Shown piece after piece: positions 1-8,847 of a stretch of 64,000 bases of DNA (positions are counted from its first letter, which is position 1; every line of letters starts with the position of its first letter). Location of the stretch: NCBI RefSeq assembly GCF_002135345.1, contig NZ_NEGI01000002.1, forward strand, positions 496,001-560,000, in the 5' to 3' direction. The notes under the pieces were generated by a model that searched no databases, was not told where the DNA came from, and saw only the letters and a list, made by a program, of their open reading frames with translations. The stretch comes from Acinetobacter sp. ANC 4648. GTDB lineage: Bacteria; Pseudomonadota; Gammaproteobacteria; Pseudomonadales; Moraxellaceae. The position numbers and the translations under genes are program-made.

Positions 1-99
1 ATTCAAAAAATTCAAATTATGATAAATCTCATCATAAGAACATATTCTCATTCTACATAAATGGAATTATGTTGAAGTTTAATAAGGTCATGACCCACT

Positions 100-897
100 A
101 TGAAAAAAATTTTAGTTTCTGCGTTGCTTGCTCTTTCCTGTTCTAGCGTTTTCGCAGCAGATATCCCTCAAACTCAAACAGATCCTGCTTTTATTAAAGT
201 TCAGGAACTGATTAAAGCTAAAAATTATACCGAAGCCTATCAAGAACTCGATAAAATGGGGAAGACAGGTAATGCACAGGCTTTATATAATTTAGGTTTC
301 TTAACCCAAATGGGACAAGGTACAGCTAAAGATGATAAGAAAGCGCTCAAGTATTATCAAGAATCCGCGAGCAAAGGCTATCCAGTCGCAAATTATGTGT
401 TAGCCCAAAGTTATGCCACAGGTTCATTGGGTTTAACCAAAGATGATAAAAAAGCGCGTGAGTATTTAGAAAAAGCCTCTGCTCAAGGTTTTTCTGATGC
501 AACTGTAGAACTCGCAGTTTTATTATTTTCAGAAAACAAACCTGAATCTGATAAAAAAGGCTTACAAAAACTTGATCCTTTAATCAAAAAAGGAAATTTC
601 CAAGCGATTCATGCTAAAGCTTTATATGATATTACCGCAGGCTTTAAAACAAAGAATGAAGCTTCGATTAAACAAGGTCTAGATGCAATTCAAAATTTAG
701 CACAAAAAGGCTATATTCCGGCACTAATGGCCGTTGCCAATATGATGACCAATGGCAATATTGTGGAACAAAACTTACCTGAAGCTAAAAATATTTATAC
801 CGCTTTAGTAAAAGACAATGTTCCACGTGCCAAAGAATCTTTAGAGGTTGTGAATAAACTGATTGCTGAACAAGCCAAAGCACCTGCTAAAAAATAA
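100..897 (+). CDS. Sel1/TPR-like repeat protein, secreted
   Basis: The 265-residue product starts with a basic, hydrophobic signal peptide (about residues 1-19, ending VFA), so it should be exported to the periplasm. The Cys at residue 14 is not in a convincing lipobox. From about residue 55 it carries Sel1-type helical repeats, for example ALYNLGFLTQMGQGTAKDD followed by ALKYYQESASKGYP. Such repeats are protein-binding scaffolds with no catalytic role. The C-terminus is Lys/Ala-rich. The gene stands alone and is followed by a UUCG-loop terminator. The specific partner is unknown. Confidence 0.75.
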   Translation: MKKILVSALLALSCSSVFAADIPQTQTDPAFIKVQELIKAKNYTEAYQELDKMGKTGNAQALYNLGFLTQMGQGTAKDDKKALKYYQESASKGYPVANYVLAQSYATGSLGLTKDDKKAREYLEKASAQGFSDATVELAVLLFSENKPESDKKGLQKLDPLIKKGNFQAIHAKALYDITAGFKTKNEASIKQGLDAIQNLAQKGYIPALMAVANMMTNGNIVEQNLPEAKNIYTALVKDNVPRAKESLEVVNKLIAEQAKAPAKK

Positions 898-910
898 TAG
901 ACTAACCATC

Positions 911-939
911 AAAATACTCTTTTCGAAGAGTATTTTTTT
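911..939 (+). terminator. Rho-independent terminator after the Sel1-repeat gene
   Basis: An AATACTCTT stem pairs with AAGAGTATT around a TTCG tetraloop and runs into a T tract. It lies 14 bases after the stop codon and before the convergent permease gene. Confidence 0.85.
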
Positions 940-951
940 AACACTATTTAT

Positions 952-1875
952 TTACCACCACAAAGTAATCAGTGTACTAATTACAGCAAAACCTAAAATA
1001 GTACTCAACATTAAGGGGGTCAACGCTTTTTCATTTAAACCATAGACTTGCCCTAAAATTCCAAAAATAGATGGCATTGGTAATGCTGCGATGAGAGTTC
1101 CAGCATAAATCATTTCTTGGCTGACATGGGTAAAGGTCGATAAACCAACGAAGACCAATAGCGGCATCACAACGTTTTTAGAGATCACTAAATAAATACT
1201 TTGAGCATTGATATAGCGAACCGACAAACCGACAACGCCACCACCAATCACAAATAATGCCAGTGGTGATGCTGTTTGTCCGATTAACGCCAAAACTTGA
1301 TCAACTTGCTGAGGTAACTTAATTTGAAAAATTGCACAGCTCATCCCCAACATAACAGCCAAAAATAATGGATTTTTAAACAGTGTTTGCACTGTATTTT
1401 TTAATATGGCACGGTAATTGGATTGTTTTTGTAGGCCAAGTTCAGCTAGCACTAAGACGGTTGGTACAACCAAGACACTTTCAAGAATAACAATCAAAGA
1501 AATATAGATGGTTGCCTGATTGCCCATTAATAAGGTTAATACTGCTGTTCCTAGCAGGCCTGTATTCGACATTGCAGCACCCATCGAAAGCACTGAGGTC
1601 TCAGTCATCGTATTTTTAAATAGTTTTAAACCGAGATAAAAACTCAAAGCGAATAAAAAAATCGCAACACCAGCATAGACTAAAAAATATTCGGGATACC
1701 AAATTTCATGTAAGTCTTTTGAAGATAAGGCATGTAACAGCAGTGCGGGTAAAGCAATTTTAATAATAAATGCACTTAATGCTGTGATTTGTACTTTGTT
1801 AATAAGATCAACTTTGACACTGATATAACCCAAAAATAGTAAAATAAAAATAGGTACGATGACCGAAAATACCAT
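952..1875 (-). CDS. AEC family permease (auxin efflux carrier type)
   Basis: A 307-residue, very hydrophobic protein of about ten membrane segments split into two halves of five, the usual length and form of the AEC family. The N-terminal half includes a conserved helix break (IIKIALPALLLHAL) and the GAAMSNTGLLG motif. Bacterial members move small organic anions such as malate or malonate out of or across the inner membrane. The substrate cannot be read from sequence. The ATG start follows a GGGAACTCAG ribosome site. The next upstream gene is not in the same operon (the ene-reductase ends 88 bases before this start, same strand), so co-transcription is possible but unproven. Confidence 0.8.
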   Translation of the reverse strand: MVFSVIVPIFILLFLGYISVKVDLINKVQITALSAFIIKIALPALLLHALSSKDLHEIWYPEYFLVYAGVAIFLFALSFYLGLKLFKNTMTETSVLSMGAAMSNTGLLGTAVLTLLMGNQATIYISLIVILESVLVVPTVLVLAELGLQKQSNYRAILKNTVQTLFKNPLFLAVMLGMSCAIFQIKLPQQVDQVLALIGQTASPLALFVIGGGVVGLSVRYINAQSIYLVISKNVVMPLLVFVGLSTFTHVSQEMIYAGTLIAALPMPSIFGILGQVYGLNEKALTPLMLSTILGFAVISTLITLWW

Positions 1876-1962
1876 TCTGAGTTCCCTTAAGAATAAATAT
1901 AGATGAAGAGCAACATCCTAGAATGTATCTCTTCAAATTTTAAATACTTTAAATGAATACTA

Positions 1963-3075
1963 TTATGTAAAAGCTTTAAAAAGTGCTTTTAAGCCATACG
2001 GTTGACAACGTAAATACTGTGGTGCAATTGCAATCGTTTCACCCAATTGTGCTGCAGCATGCCAAGGCCAACGTGGGTCATACAATATTGCTCTTGCCAA
2101 GCCAATGGCATCCGCTTCTCCGCTCTGTAGAATTTGTTCCGCTTGTTCAGCTTCTGTAATTAAACCCACAGTAATAACTGGAATTTTCACATGGTTCTTA
2201 ATTGCAGTAGCAAATGGAACTTGATAGTGTGCCCCTATCTTAATATCTTGCTGGGCATGTAAACCACCTGAAGAAACATGGATATAATCAATTCCCAATG
2301 CTTCCAGCACTTTAGAGAGTTCAATACTGGATTCAACATTCCAAGCTTGATCGCTCTCCATCCAATCTGTTGCGGAAATTCGAATACCAATCGGAAAGCC
2401 TTTTGGAACAGCATGCTGAATCGCTTGAAAAACAGCGACTGTAAAGCGAATCCGATTTTCAAAACTTCCCCCATATTCATCTTCACGATGGTTGGATAAT
2501 GGCGACATGAATTGATGCAATAAATAACCATGTGCCGCATGAATTTCGATCAAATCAAAACCTGCTTCCACGGCACGCTTTGCGGCACTGGCAAAATCAG
2601 CAATGATCACTTGAATTTCTGTTTTTGTTAATGCATGTGGAGGATGATCTGTTGGATTAAAACCGATTTCACTGGCTGAAACAGTCTGCCAACCTTGCGC
2701 ATGATTTGGTGGAAGTTGACCACGTCCATCCCACGGTTTATCGGTTGATGCTTTACGCCCTGCATGTGCTAACTGAATAGCAAATGGCATAGGCGAAATT
2801 GTTTTCACTTTTGCTAATACAGCTTTAATTTGATCACGCTGCACATCATTCCACAGACCAACATCTGCATAGCTTATCCGCCCTTTAGCCTGTACCGCAG
2901 TCGCTTCAACAATACAAAGCCCAGCACCTGACAAGGCATAGTTTGCCCATTGCTCTTCATGCCAATAGCTAATTTCACCCTGATCCGTCGCGGAATACTG
3001 ACACATGGGTGCAATCACAATTTTATTACTCAGTTTTAATGAACCAAACTGAATCGATTGAAACAATAAAGACAC
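1963..3075 (-). CDS. Old-yellow-enzyme family NADPH:flavin ene-reductase, XenA/YqjM type
   Basis: A 370-residue FMN TIM-barrel protein. The N-terminal IAPMCQYSA carries the Cys typical of the YqjM/XenA (thermophilic-like) class, which tunes the flavin. The substrate-binding His pair is seen in IEIHAAHGYLLHQF, and SPLSNHREDEYGGSFENR is the class signature. The C-terminal WPWHAA...APQYLR resembles Pseudomonas XenA. These enzymes reduce activated C=C bonds and nitro compounds in the cytoplasm with NAD(P)H. The start is GTG, backed by a strong AGGGAGAG ribosome site seven bases upstream. It sits 14 bases downstream of the TonB receptor gene on the same strand and may share its transcript. Physiological substrate unknown. 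Confidence 0.88.
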   Translation of the reverse strand: MSLLFQSIQFGSLKLSNKIVIAPMCQYSATDQGEISYWHEEQWANYALSGAGLCIVEATAVQAKGRISYADVGLWNDVQRDQIKAVLAKVKTISPMPFAIQLAHAGRKASTDKPWDGRGQLPPNHAQGWQTVSASEIGFNPTDHPPHALTKTEIQVIIADFASAAKRAVEAGFDLIEIHAAHGYLLHQFMSPLSNHREDEYGGSFENRIRFTVAVFQAIQHAVPKGFPIGIRISATDWMESDQAWNVESSIELSKVLEALGIDYIHVSSGGLHAQQDIKIGAHYQVPFATAIKNHVKIPVITVGLITEAEQAEQILQSGEADAIGLARAILYDPRWPWHAAAQLGETIAIAPQYLRCQPYGLKALFKAFT

Positions 3076-3089
3076 GTTTACTCTCCCTG

Positions 3090-5225
3090 TTAGAATATTT
3101 TAGTTAGGCTTAGACCCGCACTCCAATTCAACCCATCGGCTGGCTCAAAAAAGCGACCATTGCCATCATTAACGATTACAGAGCCGACATAGTTTTTATC
3201 AAACAAATTATCAATACGGGCATAAGTCCTCATTTTCCAATCATTATTTTTCCAGACATAACCAATATTTGCTGAAGTCACGCTATAACTGGGTGCAACA
3301 TCTGAATTGATATCATCGACATAAATTTTATCCATATAACGGATATCAATCCCTGCATTCAAGCCCGTTTCAGGTTGCCAAGCTAAAGTGGCATAAGCTT
3401 GATTCCTTGCAACGCCGGGAATAGCGTTTCCACGCTGAACCACTTTTTGGGGATCAGCATTTGGAATATCAGCATCAAAAATTGCATCTAAATAACTATA
3501 ACTGGCTTGAGCAGTGAGATCACGCCAGAGTTTACGACTCCATGAAAGTTCTAAGCCTTGGCGTAAGGTTTTATCGGCATTTTGGAATGTCGCACGACCA
3601 TCTATATTTCCTGCTGAAACAATATCATCTTGTGTATTACTCTGGAAAACAGCCGCAGTAAAGTTACCTAAAGTGTTTTTAGTTTTTAAGCCGAGCTCAT
3701 AATTATCACTGCTTGAAGGCTTTAAGCTAAAGTTAATCCCAGAAGTCCCAACAGTGGGATACGCCATTTCAGTAAAGGTTGGTGTTTCAAAACCTTGAGC
3801 ATAACTTACATATGTGGTGAGCTGTGGTGTGATTTCCCAAGTCAAAGCGGCTGATGGTAAAACTTTTTGATAGTCTCTTTGACCACTATCATCACCATTC
3901 GCGACACTAATGTAATGATCTTGAGATTCATAATGCACATTACTATAGCGTAAGCCCGTATCTACGTGCCAAGTCGGTAGAAACTGCCATGATGCTTGTA
4001 AATAAGGATCTAAATTCCATAAACGATTATTTTCATCACGGCGTAACTTTCCTTTGACACCATAATGTGGCTTATTATTCTCTAAAATAAAGTTTTCATA
4101 ACCTTGACGATCCTCATCCATCGCATCAAAGGCCAGACCTACACTAAACCGTGTATTAGGCAATAAATCTTTACCTGTCCAACGAAAATCAGTCCCATAA
4201 TAATCACGAGAGAAATCAATCACACCTCCAGCATGACGAGGATTCAGTTGTGTTGTAATAGGAATGGATTGATATTGCATCACTTCTCGATGCCCCAAAT
4301 ACAGCATACTATAAAGTTCATTTTGATCATTAATTGGCTTGTGCCAAGTGAGCCCTGTTTGGGATTGATTAATCTCTTTACGCACATCAAACTGTTTTAA
4401 AAACGGAACTTGCTGTTTGGGATCTGCTTGCCATTGCTCTCGGGTCAGCCCTTGTGGATCATCGGCCTTGATGTCCACATAATTCACCACCCAATTCACT
4501 TTAGAGCCATCCTCTAAGTTCCAAGTCAGTTTAGCATTACTCAATGCTTTCCGTGCTGCACTATGCTCTCGATAACCATCGGTATCAAAATAAGATGAGC
4601 TAATCACATAACTGGGCTGATGAGGATTTTCTGCGCCTCCTTGTAGAATAATGTCGGCTCGACCTTTATTGTGACTACCACCAGCATAACCCAGTTCAAT
4701 CGAATCAGGCCCTTGCCCTTCTTTGGTAGTGGTTAAAATTGTTCCGCCAGAAGAATTACCATACAAGGAAGAAAATGGTCCGCCCAATACTTCGATGTGG
4801 TCCAAACTGCTTAAATCAATATTTGAAGTTTGACCTTGTCCATCTGGCATAGTGGCAGGAATTCCATCGACATATAAACGAATACCACGTACCCCAAACG
4901 TTGAGCGTGCGCCAAAACCGCGCATAGAAAGTTGTAAATCTTGGGCATAGTTTTCACGGTTATTCAGTTGTAATCCGGGAACGCCTGTTAACGTTTCGGA
5001 AAGATTAACGCCCAGATTATTTTGATGATTTTCTTGCTCGATTCGATAAACTGAAGCAGGGGTTTCAAGCCAATCAGTATTCGTTCGAGTCGCTGTAATG
5101 GTAATGGTGGGAAGTTGCTGAACAGAGCTCATTGTCTCTGTATCAGCATACATATTTTGAGTGATACATGCTGTTAAGCAAAGTAGTGAGGGTTTAAAAG
5201 ATTTAAAACATCTGGTACTTTGCAT
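3090..5225 (-). CDS. pqqU: TonB-dependent receptor, PqqU (YncD)-like, probable PQQ uptake
   Basis: A 711-residue outer-membrane receptor: signal peptide, TonB-box-like ITITATRT near residue 42, plug domain, then a 22-strand barrel ending in Phe. The plug segment LSETLTGVPGLQLNNRENYA, followed by GFGARSTFGVRGIRLYVDG and PATMPDGQGQTSNIDLSS, is nearly the same as I recall for E. coli YncD, now called PqqU, the receptor for pyrroloquinoline quinone. The similarity continues into the barrel (YQSIPITTQLNPRHAGGVI; DNLFDKNYVGSVIVN). The ATG has an AGGA site nine bases upstream. It lies 18 bases after the carbohydrate porin gene on the same strand, consistent with one operon serving PQQ-dependent sugar oxidation. 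Function is inferred from homology. Confidence 0.82.
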   Translation of the reverse strand: MQSTRCFKSFKPSLLCLTACITQNMYADTETMSSVQQLPTITITATRTNTDWLETPASVYRIEQENHQNNLGVNLSETLTGVPGLQLNNRENYAQDLQLSMRGFGARSTFGVRGIRLYVDGIPATMPDGQGQTSNIDLSSLDHIEVLGGPFSSLYGNSSGGTILTTTKEGQGPDSIELGYAGGSHNKGRADIILQGGAENPHQPSYVISSSYFDTDGYREHSAARKALSNAKLTWNLEDGSKVNWVVNYVDIKADDPQGLTREQWQADPKQQVPFLKQFDVRKEINQSQTGLTWHKPINDQNELYSMLYLGHREVMQYQSIPITTQLNPRHAGGVIDFSRDYYGTDFRWTGKDLLPNTRFSVGLAFDAMDEDRQGYENFILENNKPHYGVKGKLRRDENNRLWNLDPYLQASWQFLPTWHVDTGLRYSNVHYESQDHYISVANGDDSGQRDYQKVLPSAALTWEITPQLTTYVSYAQGFETPTFTEMAYPTVGTSGINFSLKPSSSDNYELGLKTKNTLGNFTAAVFQSNTQDDIVSAGNIDGRATFQNADKTLRQGLELSWSRKLWRDLTAQASYSYLDAIFDADIPNADPQKVVQRGNAIPGVARNQAYATLAWQPETGLNAGIDIRYMDKIYVDDINSDVAPSYSVTSANIGYVWKNNDWKMRTYARIDNLFDKNYVGSVIVNDGNGRFFEPADGLNWSAGLSLTKIF

Positions 5226-5243
5226 AAGCGTGTTCCTATTTTT

Positions 5244-6515
5244 TTAAAAGATAATTTTAGAGCCAAAACCAATCACCAATGCGTTATCCACTTTGTCTGT
5301 CGCACCTGGATGCATCACATACTGTACTAAAGGACGAAGCATCAACCATTTGGCAGGATAATATGAATAATTTAACTCAATATTATATTCAGCACTTTTA
5401 TTCAAGATGGCTTTTGTAGCACGGTAACGATCATTCAAATGCACGCGATTGACAGCTAAACCTAAAATATCATTGGGCTGTGCATCAAATAAGCCGATGT
5501 ATTTCAATCCCAATTGCTGTGACTGATCAACGGCTGTGGTAGTACGATCATGAAAAGTAAAATTACCAAAACTGTGTAAACCACGACGGCCTGTTCCTGC
5601 TGAAGTTAATTGCTGTTCAAAAGAAATCCAGCCGCCATACGTCCGATCTTCACCGACGGCACCTGCTTTATATGCAATATCATATTGATTCTTGGCATCA
5701 TTGGCTGTGTTATATAGCACACCAAAACGATAGCTAGCGGGTAAAGCATTGACTGCTTGTTTTGGCGACCACACCACTTCTGCAGGAATATTGACACCAT
5801 CAGCATGTCGAGTATCTAAATTCCAACCATGGCGCTCTAAAGCATTTTCAGGGTTATATTCATAGACCCCTACTTGCGCAAATAATTCAGGATTTATTTG
5901 ATATTTCACACGCCCACCCCACTGTGAAACAGGAGTGTTATACCAAATTTTGCCTTGCCATTTACCCATCTGTGCCGCACAAAAGGCATTGTTCTGAAAG
6001 TCACATGCCATGGTATTAAAATCTGTACCCAGTCCGAGGCGACCCACTTTGACATTCACACCTTGTTCTGCAAAGTTTTTCTCAATAGATAATTCACTTA
6101 AACGGCTGCCTGAATTACCACGGCCCCAGTTTGCTTGTGAATTGGCCCATTGCGGTGCTGCTGGGTTTTGAATACCATTCACAGTCGTACTTTGACCTTG
6201 CCGTGCCGTAATCACCCCACGAATGGTGATGCCTTGCCATCCAGCCAGTTGATTCATATCAAGAGTAGTACCCAACCAAAATTGGCTTGCAAAGGTTGCG
6301 GCTTGATGTGCGTCGTATCCACCATTGGCCAAATAAGAACTGTCCATGGCAATATTGGCATCGAACTTCACACCCTGTTCAGCAAATTCAGTTCGTGTCC
6401 CATTCCAATCACCTGTCATCACTGCTGCACGGGAGTCAAAGGCATTTTGAGCATATGCATGTGACATTAATGTAGTGATTAATATAGCCAATACAGAAAG
6501 CGTATTTTTTTTCAT
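5244..6515 (-). CDS. oprB: OprB family carbohydrate-selective porin
   Basis: From the ATG at 6515 the product is 423 residues with a clean signal peptide (MKKNTLSVLAILITTLMSHA then YAQ). A longer reading from 6551 would put 12 residues in front of it and is less likely. The body is a beta-barrel with the OprB hallmarks: GDWNGTRTEFAEQGVKFD near the mature N-terminus and a C-terminal aromatic (IIF). OprB porins let glucose and other sugars cross the outer membrane, feeding periplasmic dehydrogenases or inner-membrane transporters. It is first in a likely operon with the PqqU-like receptor. A nested dyad about 120 bases upstream may be its operator. Confidence 0.85.
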   Translation of the reverse strand: MKKNTLSVLAILITTLMSHAYAQNAFDSRAAVMTGDWNGTRTEFAEQGVKFDANIAMDSSYLANGGYDAHQAATFASQFWLGTTLDMNQLAGWQGITIRGVITARQGQSTTVNGIQNPAAPQWANSQANWGRGNSGSRLSELSIEKNFAEQGVNVKVGRLGLGTDFNTMACDFQNNAFCAAQMGKWQGKIWYNTPVSQWGGRVKYQINPELFAQVGVYEYNPENALERHGWNLDTRHADGVNIPAEVVWSPKQAVNALPASYRFGVLYNTANDAKNQYDIAYKAGAVGEDRTYGGWISFEQQLTSAGTGRRGLHSFGNFTFHDRTTTAVDQSQQLGLKYIGLFDAQPNDILGLAVNRVHLNDRYRATKAILNKSAEYNIELNYSYYPAKWLMLRPLVQYVMHPGATDKVDNALVIGFGSKIIF

Positions 6516-6600
6516 GGGACATCCAACATTCAGAAAAAAATTTAAATTCATCGAATCGTTATTTAAGTCACCAAGACATTCATTTTATAGTTGAAATATC

Positions 6601-6617
6601 TTGTTTTTAAAAAACAA
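6601..6617. promoter_or_regulatory. 17-bp palindrome upstream of oprB
   Basis: TTGTTTTTAAAAAACAA is a perfect dyad around one central base, 86 bases before the oprB ATG. It could be an operator, or simply a consequence of very high AT content. Confidence 0.3.
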
Positions 6618-6622
6618 TAAGC

Positions 6623-6659
6623 ATTGTATTTATTCGGTTTAAAACCATTGATATACAAT
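6623..6659. promoter_or_regulatory. Nested dyad upstream of oprB, possible operator
   Basis: GGTTTAAAACC is a perfect inner palindrome centred at 6641. Outside it, ATTGTAT and ATACAAT form a second inverted pair with exactly the same centre. The arrangement resembles a composite operator for a dimeric regulator of the porin gene. No regulator gene adjoins it. Confidence 0.4.
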
Positions 6660-6946
6660 AAATTAATGAGAAAATTACATATTTATTTAATTTTCTCTAT
6701 CAGATTATTTTTATGAATAAAGAAACTAAAAGTTATAAATAAACTTTATTATTGATAACAATTATTTATATAAAAACAAGATTAGATAATTGTTCAATTT
6801 AATTTTAAATGTTGAGATTTTAATCAAAATATTATTCTCTCAAAATATATCCTCAAAATACTAAATACCTATCCTACAACTTTATAGATACTTCAATCTT
6901 GATTACAATGAGCAATGTCGCTTAAAGCATATCTGTTGAGAACTCA

Positions 6947-7807
6947 ATGCCTGAATTACCCGAAGTAGAAACCACAAAAACCAGTCTCTTGCCTTTAATT
7001 CATCAAAAGGTAGTTTCGGTTCAAGTGCGTGAATCTAGACTACGTTGGGCAATTCCTGAAGATATTACCCGACTTGAAGGACAACGCTTAATCCAACTTA
7101 CACGTCGCTCTAAATATATTTTGGCGGAATTTGAACAAGATACAATGCTTTGGCATTTAGGCATGTCGGGGAGTTTTCAACTCTCTGAAGCTGATATCGA
7201 ATTGCGTAAACATGATCATTTGATTATTCAATTTGAAGATATTCAACTCCGTTATCATGATCCACGTCGTTTTGGCTGTATTTTATGGTTAGACCAGAAT
7301 AGTCAACGTAAACTCATTGATACGTTAGGGCCTGAACCGTTGAGTGATGCATTTGATGCTGCCTACTTGGCCAATAAACTCAAATCGAAAAATGTCGGCA
7401 TAAAAGTTGCTATTATGGATAATCACGTGGTGGTGGGAGTCGGTAATATTTATGCCACTGAAAGCTTATTTAATTTAGGTATTCATCCAGCTCAGCCCGC
7501 CTCTAGTCTAAACATGCAACAAATTGAAAAATTAGTATTAGAGATTAAACGTATTTTAAAACAAGCAATTGATTTAGGTGGTTCAACCTTACGTGACTAT
7601 CGTAATGCCATGGGGGAAAATGGCTATTTTCAACAAACATTACTTGCTTATGGTCGTGCTGGTGAAATGTGTGTAAATTGCGAAACAACTTTAGAAAATC
7701 TCAAACTTGGTCAACGTGCCAGTGTTTTTTGCCCCCAATGCCAAGCACTACAGCATAGTAAAACCACTGTAAAAGTTACAAAATCTGTTCAAGGTAAAAC
7801 TAAATGA
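6947..7807 (+). CDS. mutM: Formamidopyrimidine-DNA glycosylase (Fpg/MutM)
   Basis: Bifunctional base-excision repair enzyme that removes 8-oxoguanine and formamidopyrimidines and cuts the abasic site. The start MPELPEVETT gives Pro2, the catalytic nucleophile after Met removal, and the conserved Glu3. The DNA-binding helix-two-turn-helix includes GVGNIYATESLF, and a C-terminal zinc finger of the CxxC...CxxC type is intact (CVNCETTLENLKLGQ then CPQC). At 286 residues it is about 15 longer than E. coli MutM because of a Lys/Thr-rich tail after the finger. Its stop overlaps the next start as ATGA, so the two genes are translationally coupled. Confidence 0.97.
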   Translation: MPELPEVETTKTSLLPLIHQKVVSVQVRESRLRWAIPEDITRLEGQRLIQLTRRSKYILAEFEQDTMLWHLGMSGSFQLSEADIELRKHDHLIIQFEDIQLRYHDPRRFGCILWLDQNSQRKLIDTLGPEPLSDAFDAAYLANKLKSKNVGIKVAIMDNHVVVGVGNIYATESLFNLGIHPAQPASSLNMQQIEKLVLEIKRILKQAIDLGGSTLRDYRNAMGENGYFQQTLLAYGRAGEMCVNCETTLENLKLGQRASVFCPQCQALQHSKTTVKVTKSVQGKTK

Positions 7808-8088
7808 AAACGGCTATCGTGCGTCATATTCTGGTTAAAGATAAAGATCTAGCAGAACAACTCAAAAAGAAAATACTATCAGGTGCAGATTTTGCAACTA
7901 TTGCCAAGCAAAATTCCACCTGCCCATCTTCCAAAAAAGGCGGTGAACTGGGTGAAATCAAAAAAGGGCAACTGGTTACACCTATTGATAAAGCCGTCTT
8001 CACTTTAAAAGAAAAAGAATTACACGGGCCAATTAAAAGTCAATTTGGTTGGCATTTGTTAGAAATCAAATTTCGGATGGATTTTTAA
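7804..8088 (+). CDS. Small parvulin-type peptidyl-prolyl isomerase (PpiC-like)
   Basis: A 94-residue protein that is a single rotamase domain with no signal peptide, so cytoplasmic. Parvulin landmarks are the N-terminal VRHILVKD strand, GADFATIAKQNSTCPS, the KKGGELGEIKKGQL loop and the closing FGWHLLEI strand with its conserved His. Length and layout match E. coli PpiC (93 residues), which isomerises peptide bonds before proline. It overlaps mutM by four bases. No functional link to DNA repair is implied by the coupling. Confidence 0.92.
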   Translation: MKTAIVRHILVKDKDLAEQLKKKILSGADFATIAKQNSTCPSSKKGGELGEIKKGQLVTPIDKAVFTLKEKELHGPIKSQFGWHLLEIKFRMDF

Positions 8089-8108
8089 CTCAGTTATGGA
8101 GTCATCAT

Positions 8109-8723
8109 TTAATACTCTGCCACTGTCGCGGGTTCAGTTTCTAAATTTTGAACAATAGCAGCATAGCGATTAATATAATCTCTAAATTTTTCGGACCGCG
8201 TTGTAAAGTAGAAAATTGCATTACCACTCATCACCACTGTTGCTGGTACTTTACCATTACAAGACCCACCGCCAGAATGAACTGCATCATTTAACAATTT
8301 GAATTTTGCAGTCGTTTCCTCAATCGTTGGAAATTCAAAGGTCAGTAACAGAAAATCTGGAAAATCATTGCCAGTTTCACCAACCCCGACCTTACTTTTG
8401 GCCGTATACGTACTCACGCCCTCACCTTTAACATCAATAATCATATTATTTTGACAATCATGAATCGACCATGAGTTTCCACTATCTTTTTCAATAAACT
8501 CAAAATTATCTTTGATTAATTGTGTTTGCAAAGCAACCAGAGCTGCATCATTTCCCGCTAAAGCCTGCGTGGTAATCGTTTCATATCTGGTTTGTTCATT
8601 TGGCATATCCGCAAAACTTAACTCTTTTTTTTCGACTGGTGCATTTTTATTTTCAGTTTTCTGCGGCTCGGAACATGCCAACAAACCCAGCAGCATGCAA
8701 AGTACAATCATGTTTCTATACAT
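8109..8723 (-). CDS. Putative lipoprotein of unknown function
   Basis: A 204-residue protein with a short signal peptide ending in the lipobox LLAC (Cys17), then a Lys/Glu/Asn-rich linker, so it is probably anchored to a membrane facing the periplasm. The rest is a compact soluble domain with two further Cys (one in HDCQNN, one in GGGSCNGK) that could pair. I do not recognise the family. The ATG follows a good AGAGGTAA ribosome site. Its promoter region contains a four-copy 8-bp tandem repeat, and a terminator separates it from mscL upstream. Confidence 0.7.
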   Translation of the reverse strand: MYRNMIVLCMLLGLLACSEPQKTENKNAPVEKKELSFADMPNEQTRYETITTQALAGNDAALVALQTQLIKDNFEFIEKDSGNSWSIHDCQNNMIIDVKGEGVSTYTAKSKVGVGETGNDFPDFLLLTFEFPTIEETTAKFKLLNDAVHSGGGSCNGKVPATVVMSGNAIFYFTTRSEKFRDYINRYAAIVQNLETEPATVAEY

Positions 8724-8749
8724 AATAGTTACCTCTTTATATTTTTATA

Positions 8750-8786
8750 GCATTTAAGCATTTAAGCATTTAAGCATTTAAGCATT
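8750..8786. repeat. 8-bp tandem repeat, four copies plus a partial copy
   Basis: The unit GCATTTAA (TTAAATGC on the minus strand) repeats four times exactly and starts a fifth. It lies 27-63 bases upstream of the lipoprotein start codon, where the -35 region is expected, with TATAAA just downstream on the minus strand as a possible -10. Confidence 0.9.
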
Positions 8787-8798
8787 ATCCTACACATA

Positions 8799-8826
8799 AA
8801 AAACGGTACTCAAAAGTACCGTTTTA
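8799..8826 (-). terminator. Terminator after mscL
   Basis: AAAACGGTAC and GTACCGTTTT pair around a six-base loop. On the minus strand the stem is followed by a T-rich tail, 22 bases beyond the mscL stop. Confidence 0.85.
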
Positions 8827-8847
8827 AAATATAACAGATCAATCTTA

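Larger units (their letters stand above)
6516..6946. other. Intergenic region between divergent oprB and mutM
   Basis: About 430 very AT-rich bases with no convincing gene. It must hold both promoters. Two dyads near the oprB side are listed separately (6601-6617 and 6623-6659). A weak Fur-like stretch, GATAACAATTATT at 6754, falls well short of the consensus and was not called. Confidence 0.6.

Noticed and set aside
6751..6769. Fur-box-like AT stretch (GATAACAATTATT) between oprB and mutM
   Set aside because: Only about 13 of 19 consensus positions fit by eye, in a region that is extremely AT-rich. It is also far from either start codon.
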